From NCBI GenBank assembly GCA_905233785.1, contig CAJOCV010000011.1:1-19072 (forward strand): a stretch of 19,072 nucleotides of DNA, written 5' to 3'. The notes beneath the pieces were generated by a model that did no database searches, was not told the DNA's origin, and saw only the letters and a program-made list of their open reading frames with translations. Each line of letters starts with the position of its first letter. Position 1 is the first letter of the stretch. This stretch comes from an uncultured Oscillospiraceae bacterium (GTDB lineage: Bacteria; Bacillota; Clostridia; Oscillospirales; Oscillospiraceae). Shown one piece after another: positions 14,244 to 19,072 of this stretch. The translations under genes were made by a program, and so were the position numbers.

Positions 14244-15419
14244 ATGAAAGATATGTTATTATGTAAACTCGGTGAGATCGTGCTCAAGGGTCTCAACCGC
14301 AAGAGCTTTGAACAGAAGCTGATGGGCAATATGCGCAGGCGGCTGCTGGGCTTGGGCAAATTCAAGGTAAGCTGCATGCAGTCCACAATCTACGTTGAGC
14401 CCGAGAGCGAGGACGCCGATCTGGATGCGGCCTTTGAGGCGCTGCAGGACGTGTTCGGCATTGTGAAGATCAGCCGCGCCTGCGCCTGCGAAAAGGACAA
14501 GGACGCCATCGCCCGGCTTGCGATCCGCTATCTGGCCGACGATATGCGCCGGGCAAAGAGCTTCAAGGTGGAGAGTAAGCGCAGCGACAAGAGCTTTCCC
14601 ATGACCTCCATCGAGCTGAGCCAGTATGTGGGCGGCGAGCTTGCCGAGGCCTACCCCAACTGCGCGGTGGACGTGCACGATCCTGAGCTGACCGTCGTGA
14701 TCGAGATCCGCGACCTCGCGGCCTACGTCCACGCCCAGCCGGTGCAGGGCGCGGGCGGGATGCCGGTCGGCTCCAACGGCGTTGCGGTGACGCTGCTCTC
14801 CGGCGGCATCGACAGCCCCGTGTCCAGCTATATGATCGCAAAGCGCGGTGTGCGCCTCATCCCGGTGCACTTCTTCTCCTTCCCCTACACCTCGCAGCAG
14901 GCGAAGGACAAGGTGGTGGAACTTGCGCAGATCCTGACCCGCTTCTGCAGCAAAATGACCCTCGAAGTGGTGCCGTTTACCCATATTCAGGAGGAGATCC
15001 GCGACAAGTGCCCGGAGGAGTATTTCACGCTCATCATGCGCCGCTTCATGATGCGCATTGCCGAGCGCGTTGCCAATGAGTGGAACGCCAAGGCGATCGT
15101 CACGGGTGAAAACCTCGGCCAGGTGGCGAGCCAGACCATGGAGGCCATGGCCTCCACCCAGGCGGTGATCGAGCTGCCAGTGCTGCAGCCGCTGATTGGC
15201 ATGGACAAGGAGGAGATCGTGCAGCTTTCGCGGAAGATCGGCACCTTCGACACCTCCATCCTGCCCTATGAGGACTGCTGCACGGTCTTCACGCCGCGCC
15301 ATCCGCGCACCCGCCCCAAGGTGAGCGAGGTCGCCGCCGCCGAGAGCGTCCTGAATGTGGACGCGCTGGTGGAGGAAGCCTTCCGCGGCATTGAGAGGAT
15401 CACGGTGGAGCATGAATAA
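14244..15419 (+). CDS. thiI: tRNA 4-thiouridine sulfurtransferase ThiI
   Basis: 391-aa ThiI that adenylates and thiolates U8 of tRNA and in some organisms supplies sulfur for thiamine thiazole. It has an N-terminal ferredoxin-like domain, then a THUMP domain (to about residue 165), then the PP-loop ATPase with SGGIDSP (186-192). The C-terminus ends at about 390 without a rhodanese domain, as is usual in Firmicutes, so another protein must carry the sulfur. C345 and C346 in EDCCTVF are candidate sulfur-transfer residues. The start at 14244 follows GGATGGGA by about 6 bases; ATG at 14232 would overlap comM. The stop overlaps the cinA start (ATGAATAA). No cysteine desulfurase gene is adjacent, although nifS-thiI pairs are common in Firmicutes. 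Confidence 0.93.
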   Translation: MKDMLLCKLGEIVLKGLNRKSFEQKLMGNMRRRLLGLGKFKVSCMQSTIYVEPESEDADLDAAFEALQDVFGIVKISRACACEKDKDAIARLAIRYLADDMRRAKSFKVESKRSDKSFPMTSIELSQYVGGELAEAYPNCAVDVHDPELTVVIEIRDLAAYVHAQPVQGAGGMPVGSNGVAVTLLSGGIDSPVSSYMIAKRGVRLIPVHFFSFPYTSQQAKDKVVELAQILTRFCSKMTLEVVPFTHIQEEIRDKCPEEYFTLIMRRFMMRIAERVANEWNAKAIVTGENLGQVASQTMEAMASTQAVIELPVLQPLIGMDKEEIVQLSRKIGTFDTSILPYEDCCTVFTPRHPRTRPKVSEVAAAESVLNVDALVEEAFRGIERITVEHE

Positions 15420-16671
15420 AACTTACGAAACCGAAATCCTCTCCGTCGGAACGGAGCTTTTGCTGGGGCATGTGACCAATACCGACGCGCGGGACATCTC
15501 GGAACTGCTGTCCCAGATCGGCGTCAACGTGCGCTATCACACGGTGGTGGGGGATAACCCGCAGAGACTCGCTGACTGCGTCCGTATCGCAAAAGCGCGC
15601 GCCGACGTGATCATCACCACCGGCGGCCTCGGCCCCACCTGCGACGATCTGACCAAGCAGGTTTTAGCCGAAGGCTTCGGCCTCAAACTTACGGAGAACC
15701 GGGCGGAGCGCGAGGGACTGTACGATTACATCCACCCCGACCGGAAATTCACGGACAACAACTTTACCCAGGCCATGCTCCCGGAGGGCTGCACGGTGTT
15801 TCATAACGAATGGGGCACCGCGCCCGGCTGCGCCTTTGAGAAGGACGGCAAGATCGTTGTCATGATGCCGGGACCGCCGAACGAGTGCCTGCCCATGTTC
15901 CGGCGTTACGCGATTCCGTACCTGAAAAAGCTCTCGGAGGAGCAGATCGTCTCCCACTCTATCTGCATCTTTGGTATCGGGGAGAGCGGCGTGGACGATC
16001 TCTTTGCCGAGGAGATGAACGCCATGCGAAATCCCAGCATGGCGCCTTACGCCAAGGAATGCGACTGCCTGCTGCAGGTGACCGCCAAGGCCAGAAGTGA
16101 AGCGGAGGCCGAACAAATGATGGCGCCCGTGATCACGCACGTCAAGGAGCGCTTGGGGGAATACGTCTATGGGATGGACATTGAGTGCATCGAGGAGGCG
16201 GTGCTGCCGCTGCTCAAGCAGAAGGGCATGACGTTTGCCGCCGCCGAAAGCTGCACCGGGGGCGACGTTGCGCGGCGCTTTACCGAAATCCCGGGCGCAA
16301 GCGCGGTGTTCGCGGGCGGCGTCGTGACCTACACGAACGAAGTGAAGACGCGGCTTCTGGGCATCGACCCGGCGCTGATCGAGGCCAAGACCGCCGTGAG
16401 CTATGAGGTCGCGAAGGAGATGGCGGAGCGCGTGCGGGCGCTCACCGGCGCGGACATCGGCGTCGGCGTCACGGGGCTTGCCGGGCCGGACGGCGACGGC
16501 GTACATGAGGTGGGGACGGTGTTCGTCTCCATGGCCGTGGAAGGGGAGACCTTTGTGCGCGAGCTGCACCTCGGTACCAAGCGTACCCGCAGCTTCATCC
16601 GACGCATGGCGGGCAACCATATTTATGACATGATGCGGCGCTGGCTGAGCGGTTTACAGGTATCCGTATGA
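15412..16671 (+). CDS. cinA: CinA: nicotinamide mononucleotide deamidase / competence-damage protein
   Basis: 419-aa two-domain CinA. Residues 6-172 form the MoaB/MogA-like domain (SVGTELLLGHVTNTDARDIS at 11-30, TTGGLGPTCDDLT at 69-81, PGPPNE at 153-158), associated with ADP-ribose pyrophosphatase activity in some homologues. Residues 255-415 form the CinA C-terminal NMN amidohydrolase domain with AAESCTGG (277-284, catalytic S280), VVTYTNEVK (304-312) and GVTGLAGPDG (352-361). Length equals that of full CinA. The ATG overlaps the thiI stop by 8 bases, with GGTGGAG very close upstream, which points to translational coupling. It recycles NMN from NAD use and is often next to competence or recombination genes, which fits comM here. 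A strong terminator follows. Confidence 0.94.
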   Translation: MNKTYETEILSVGTELLLGHVTNTDARDISELLSQIGVNVRYHTVVGDNPQRLADCVRIAKARADVIITTGGLGPTCDDLTKQVLAEGFGLKLTENRAEREGLYDYIHPDRKFTDNNFTQAMLPEGCTVFHNEWGTAPGCAFEKDGKIVVMMPGPPNECLPMFRRYAIPYLKKLSEEQIVSHSICIFGIGESGVDDLFAEEMNAMRNPSMAPYAKECDCLLQVTAKARSEAEAEQMMAPVITHVKERLGEYVYGMDIECIEEAVLPLLKQKGMTFAAAESCTGGDVARRFTEIPGASAVFAGGVVTYTNEVKTRLLGIDPALIEAKTAVSYEVAKEMAERVRALTGADIGVGVTGLAGPDGDGVHEVGTVFVSMAVEGETFVRELHLGTKRTRSFIRRMAGNHIYDMMRRWLSGLQVSV

Positions 16672-16675
16672 GAGC

Positions 16676-16714
16676 GGGGCTGTGAAAAAACGAAGTTTTT
16701 TCACAGCCCCTTTT
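16676..16714 (+). terminator. Strong terminator after cinA, between convergent genes
   Basis: GGGGCTGTGAAAAAA (16676-16690) pairs perfectly over 15 bp with TTTTTTCACAGCCCC (16696-16710) across the loop CGAAG, followed by TTTT. It fills the 48-bp gap between the cinA stop and the stop of the opposing flavoprotein gene. On the minus strand it lacks a trailing T-run, so it fits the plus direction best. Confidence 0.9.
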
Positions 16715-16719
16715 GCGCT

Positions 16720-17337
16720 TTATCGGATAAAGTGGGTCGAGATCGGCTCCTCCTTTTCAGGGAGGCCGAAGGCTTCCTTGCCGAGTTGGATGGATTTCAT
16801 CAGAAAGCTCATGTTCTTGGCAAGTGTACGCATGGTTTGAAGACCCTCGGCGTCCCGTGCGGCGTCCCCAGGGACAAGACCGTGGACGCTGTTCCAGTAC
16901 TGACTGGAGGCGATGGGCATATTGGCGATGGTAAAATACTTGTTGAGCTCGTCAAAGCTGGCGGAGGCGCCGCCGCGGCGGCAGACAACCACCGAAGCGC
17001 CGACCTTCATCGTTTTGTCGAAGCCCGTGCTGTAAAACAGGCGATCGAGAAAGGCGATGAGCGTGGCGTTTGCAGACGCGTAGTATACCGGACTTGCCGC
17101 GACGATCCCATCCGCCGCTTCAAACTTGGGCGCGACCTCGTTGACGAGATCGTCTATGACGCATTTGTCATGCTCATAGCAGTAGTTGCAGGCCATGCAC
17201 CCGCGAATAGCCTTGCTGCCGACCTGGATAAGTTCGGTCTCAACGCCACAGCTCGTGAAGCTTTTTTCGAGCTCCTCCAGTGCCAGGGCGGTGTTGCCGT
17301 GAACGTGTGGGCTTCCGTTGAGCAGTAATACTTTCAT
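16720..17337 (-). CDS. NADPH-dependent FMN reductase / iron-sulfur flavoprotein family
   Basis: 205-aa flavodoxin-fold protein. The FMN phosphate loop is LNGSPHVHGNT (6-16), and SPVYYASANATLIAFLDRL (81-99) is the second family motif. Between them, C47, C50, C53 and C59 give the compact CX2CX2CX5C pattern used for a [4Fe-4S] cluster in archaeal and clostridial iron-sulfur flavoproteins, so electron transfer rather than simple FMN reduction is likely. The natural partner is unknown. The start has AAGGAG 7 bases upstream. The ATG overlaps the stop of the DJ-1-like gene by 4 bases (ATGA), so both are in one operon and coupled. Its stop faces cinA. A role in redox stress handling is inferred from the pairing. 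Confidence 0.85.
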   Translation of the reverse strand: MKVLLLNGSPHVHGNTALALEELEKSFTSCGVETELIQVGSKAIRGCMACNYCYEHDKCVIDDLVNEVAPKFEAADGIVAASPVYYASANATLIAFLDRLFYSTGFDKTMKVGASVVVCRRGGASASFDELNKYFTIANMPIASSQYWNSVHGLVPGDAARDAEGLQTMRTLAKNMSFLMKSIQLGKEAFGLPEKEEPISTHFIR

Positions 17338-17894
17338 TCTTCTGTCTCCTTATATACGATTTTTTCGGCAAGAGCCTTAGCGCTTTCTTTTCCCCGGAAA
17401 TATTCCACGATTTTCAGCCCGAAGGGGATCGCGGTGCCCATCCCGCGGCTGGTAAGGACAGGTCCGTCCAACACAGCCTCTTCGCGCGTCAAGATCGCGC
17501 CGTCCAGCTGCTCCTCAAGCTCCGGGTAGCAGACGGCACGTTTGCCCTTCAGGAGCCCAGCCTTGCTGAGCACCGTCGGCGCGGCACAGATTGCGGCTGT
17601 GAGCTTCCCTGCGGCGGAATACTCCTGCAGCAGAGCCTCCAGACGCGCGTCGCCATAAAGGCGATGCGTTCCCTTGAGACCGCCGGGCAGGATCACGCCG
17701 TCATAAGCTGAAAAATCCGCATCCTCCCAGCGCTTGTCGGCGAGTACGGGAATTCCGTGGCTCCCGACCACGAGGCGTTCAGAGTCCAGAGAAAGCGTCT
17801 CACATTCAATTCCCGCGCGGCGTAGCAGGTCAACCGGCGTGAGCGCTTCGACCTCCTCAAAGCCCTCGGCCAAGATCAGAGCAAGCTTTGTCAT
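17334..17894 (-). CDS. DJ-1/PfpI (ThiJ/YajL-like) family protein
   Basis: 186-aa single-domain DJ-1 superfamily protein. The nucleophile-elbow cysteine is C103 in AAICAAPTVL (100-109), the conserved acidic residue is E16 in AEGFEEVEALTPVD (9-22), and TSRGMGTAIPFGL (148-160) matches the TSRGPGTxxxF segment of DJ-1/YajL. Length and motifs fit the DJ-1/YajL clade rather than PfpI proteases. Reported activities, such as glyoxalase or deglycase function and redox chaperone roles, are debated, so only the family is assigned. The start at 17894 follows GGGAGG by about 7 bases, and a promoter lies directly upstream. It is the first gene of a two-gene operon with the flavoprotein. Confidence 0.9.
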   Translation of the reverse strand: MTKLALILAEGFEEVEALTPVDLLRRAGIECETLSLDSERLVVGSHGIPVLADKRWEDADFSAYDGVILPGGLKGTHRLYGDARLEALLQEYSAAGKLTAAICAAPTVLSKAGLLKGKRAVCYPELEEQLDGAILTREEAVLDGPVLTSRGMGTAIPFGLKIVEYFRGKESAKALAEKIVYKETEE

Positions 17895-17918
17895 GAGAAT
17901 ACCTCCCGATTTTTATTG

Positions 17919-17947
17919 ATTGTACCAAAATTCTGCATAGAACACAA
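17919..17947 (-). promoter_or_regulatory. Promoter for the DJ-1/flavoprotein operon
   Basis: On the minus strand, TTGTGT (17942-17947), a 17-bp spacer and TACAAT (17919-17924), with TGG in front as an extended -10. Transcription would start near 17912, giving a very short leader of about 18 nt that holds GGGAGG. It sits immediately downstream of the RNA terminator at 17956-18000. Confidence 0.6.
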
Positions 17948-17955
17948 GCGCGCGG

Positions 17956-18000
17956 AAAAGAAAACAGGCCACTTTCCGACGAACGGAATGCAGCCTGTTT
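17956..18000 (-). terminator. Intrinsic terminator of the candidate RNA
   Basis: On the minus strand, AAACAGGC (17993-18000) pairs with GCCTGTTT (17962-17969). An inner TTCCG/CGGAA stem (17984-17988 with 17974-17978) extends the hairpin, and the tract TTTTCTTTT follows. Confidence 0.8.
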
Positions 18001-18147
18001 CAAAAATCGGTTGCTGTCATCACTACAAGGAAGACTGTTGCCCGTACAACGACCGGATACTATGCCTCCGGCTGGCCTCGCAAGTGAATTGAGCTTGCTG
18101 CCACGGGTTAAGGTGCCGATCACACCGATGGGTGCCGCCCATCTCCT
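17956..18147 (-). ncRNA. Candidate structured noncoding RNA, about 190 nt, family unassigned
   Basis: A minus-strand transcript is bounded by a consensus promoter (18154-18182) and a strong terminator (17956-18000), with no credible ORF inside. In RNA order, local hairpins are GATGGG/CCCATC near the 5' end, GGTG/CACC, GCAAG/CTTGC, and CCGGA/TCCGG. A longer-range CCCGT/ACGGG pairing can enclose the middle two. The 5' and 3' ends do not pair with each other, which argues against 6S RNA, and the SRP, tmRNA and RNase P signatures are missing. Size, strong promoter and stand-alone layout resemble the raiA-motif RNAs of Firmicutes, but I cannot confirm that. A leader or riboswitch for the DJ-1 operon is the main alternative; the separate DJ-1 promoter speaks against it. 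Confidence 0.6.
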
Positions 18148-18153
18148 GATTTA

Positions 18154-18182
18154 TTTATACCACAGCGGAAAAGAAATGTCAA
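18154..18182 (-). promoter_or_regulatory. Consensus sigma-A promoter of the candidate RNA
   Basis: On the minus strand, a perfect TTGACA (18177-18182), a 17-bp spacer and TATAAA (18154-18159), with TGG directly before the -10. AT-rich sequence upstream (18183-18215) could act as an UP element. This is the best promoter in the window. The expected start is A at 18147. Confidence 0.85.
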
Positions 18183-18438
18183 GAAATTATTGTAAAAATT
18201 TCATATTATTTTCTGCGAGCAAACTGAGAAATGTGTTGAAAGCGACGAAAAATGGGAAAAGGTGTAAAAATAACACGGTTTTTCCCCGGATTCTTCACCC
18301 AAAAGGCGCTGTAAAAAGCTTACGAGGCAGATTTGCGTCAGGCGAGGCGGTGCCGGCAGGCGACCCTAAGCACAGTGAGTGCGCGGTCGAACGGCGGCGG
18401 GAGCGGAGCGCGATTTTCGGGAAGCGGCTCGGGAGGCG
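18183..18438. other. Non-coding stretch: AT-rich part followed by GC-rich, possibly repetitive, part
   Basis: No credible gene is seen on either strand. Positions 18183-18290 are AT-rich and lie upstream of the RNA promoter. Positions 18312-18438 switch sharply to GC-rich sequence with a hairpin, CGACC (18361-18365) with GGTCG (18385-18389) around GCAC-AGTGA-GTGC (18370-18382). The sequence style resembles dispersed intergenic repeats, but no second copy is present here. No clear terminator was seen for the DUF2974 gene that ends at 18439. Confidence 0.45.
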
Positions 18439-19072
18439 TCAGAGTCCGGCATTCTTTTGGCTTTTCTCAACCTGCTGGCGCAGGAGGTTGACGGCCTGGC
18501 TGACGGCCTGCAGCGGGAAATCGCTGAGGGTGTGGCGCGTCACATCACTCGACTCAAGAAGCTTTCGCAGGATCAGCTCATAGCCCGCGCGCCCGCCCTT
18601 GTCGAGCTCCGTCACCGTGCGGGCGCCGCCTGCGGAGAGGGCGGCAAAGAGCTCATGTACGAAGATGATACGGTTTTCTTGGGACATATTCGAAAGCCAA
18701 CTGCGGATAGCGGCGTTGAGCCAGACACTGGTGGGATCGTGCTCGTCACAGAGGGCGAGCTCGCCGTGATCAATGCCCCAACTGGCAAGGCTGTGCTGTA
18801 AGAGCCCGGAAACGGTGGAGCGTACGATGCGGGCGTCCGTGATCTGCGGCTCAAATATTTTACCGATTACAGAGAAGGAAGGGGAGATGCGTCGGCATAG
18901 ACTGTCAATACGCGCGACGGACTGCACATCCATGACCTCGGGGCAGAGACCGGGGCCGTCGAGAATGTAGACGCGCTCAAGAAGCCTGAGGGCTTCGTCC
19001 GTGAGATTGCAGGCTGCGAAGAGCGCCAGATTCCCACCTTTGGAATGCCCAGCCATGTACCAACGCCGCCCG
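18439..19072 (-). CDS. Mbeg1-like (DUF2974) alpha/beta-hydrolase, C-terminal part (5' end outside the window)
   Basis: An open frame of 210 codons enters from the right edge. It starts GRRWYMAGHSKGGNLALFAA, which contains the nucleophile elbow GHSKGG of lipase-like alpha/beta hydrolases. The downstream segments VYILDGPGLCPEV and SVIGKIFEP, and the QHSLASWGI and DHGEL-like stretches, match the Mbeg1-like/DUF2974 family as I remember it, found widely in Firmicutes with unknown substrate. The ATG at 19056 lies inside the conserved block directly before the elbow, so it is not the true start; the N-terminal 150 or so residues should lie beyond the window. The catalytic Asp/His assignments are not secure. 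It points toward the RNA region, with 256 bases between its stop and the RNA promoter. Confidence 0.75.
   Translation of the reverse strand, partial: GRRWYMAGHSKGGNLALFAACNLTDEALRLLERVYILDGPGLCPEVMDVQSVARIDSLCRRISPSFSVIGKIFEPQITDARIVRSTVSGLLQHSLASWGIDHGELALCDEHDPTSVWLNAAIRSWLSNMSQENRIIFVHELFAALSAGGARTVTELDKGGRAGYELILRKLLESSDVTRHTLSDFPLQAVSQAVNLLRQQVEKSQKNAGL

Noticed and set aside
14259..15413. 384-codon minus-strand ORF opposite thiI
   Set aside because: His/Leu/Gly-rich composition is typical of an antisense frame, while the sense frame has the THUMP and PP-loop motifs.
17956..18147. 6S RNA as identity of the candidate RNA
   Set aside because: The 5' and 3' ends do not form the long closing stem, and the 5' end folds into its own hairpin.
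18011..18583. Plus-strand ORF of 190 codons through the non-coding region
   Set aside because: It spans the RNA candidate on the opposite strand and the antisense of the DUF2974 gene, has no ribosome site, and composition changes sharply along it.

Overview
The window reads as chromosomal DNA of a GC-rich anaerobic Firmicute of class Clostridia, most likely in the Oscillospiraceae/Ruminococcaceae area. The reasons are a DnaD-domain protein paired with a DnaC/DnaI-type helicase loader, a maf-mreC-mreD-PBP2 cell-shape cluster, strong AGGAGG-type ribosome sites, sigma-A promoters (often with an extended -10), and short hairpin-rich intergenic repeats of a kind I recall from that group. No phage, integrase, transposase, CRISPR, rRNA or tRNA gene was seen. 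Nearly all genes are conserved housekeeping genes. The unusual material lies mostly between them.

Layout. Positions 1-2147 are on the minus strand: the first 28 codons of a 2-oxo acid dehydrogenase E2-like protein, a helicase-loader ATPase, and a DnaD-like protein. A compact divergent promoter pair (about 2196-2245) separates these from a plus-strand U32/DUF3656 protein (2305-4386). A 144-bp imperfect palindrome follows its stop codon. Next come maf, mreC, mreD and a class B penicillin-binding protein (4573-8758), translationally coupled except for a hairpin-rich repeat placed just before the PBP gene. A methylglyoxal-synthase-family gene has its own strong promoter (8793-8821). hisS and aspS follow and end at a clear terminator. 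comM, thiI and cinA (12725-16671) form a tight cluster that ends in a 15-bp terminator stem. Converging on it from the minus strand are an iron-sulfur-type flavoprotein and a DJ-1/PfpI protein that overlap by 4 bases.

Positions 17895-18438 hold no gene on either strand. They contain a promoter for the DJ-1 operon and, on the minus strand, what looks like an independent noncoding RNA of about 190 nt with a consensus promoter (TTGACA, 17 bp, TATAAA) and a strong intrinsic terminator. The window closes with the 3' part of a minus-strand Mbeg1-like (DUF2974) alpha/beta hydrolase.

Functionally, the window joins replication initiation (loader and DnaD), cell elongation and peptidoglycan synthesis (MreC, MreD, PBP2), aminoacyl-tRNA synthesis (HisRS, AspRS), RNA modification (U32 protein, ThiI), nucleotide clean-up (Maf, CinA) and redox or carbonyl stress (flavoprotein, DJ-1). 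The most interesting items are the orphan RNA candidate, the two repeat families (one sits at an identical distance from two start codons), and the MGS-family protein with replaced catalytic positions.
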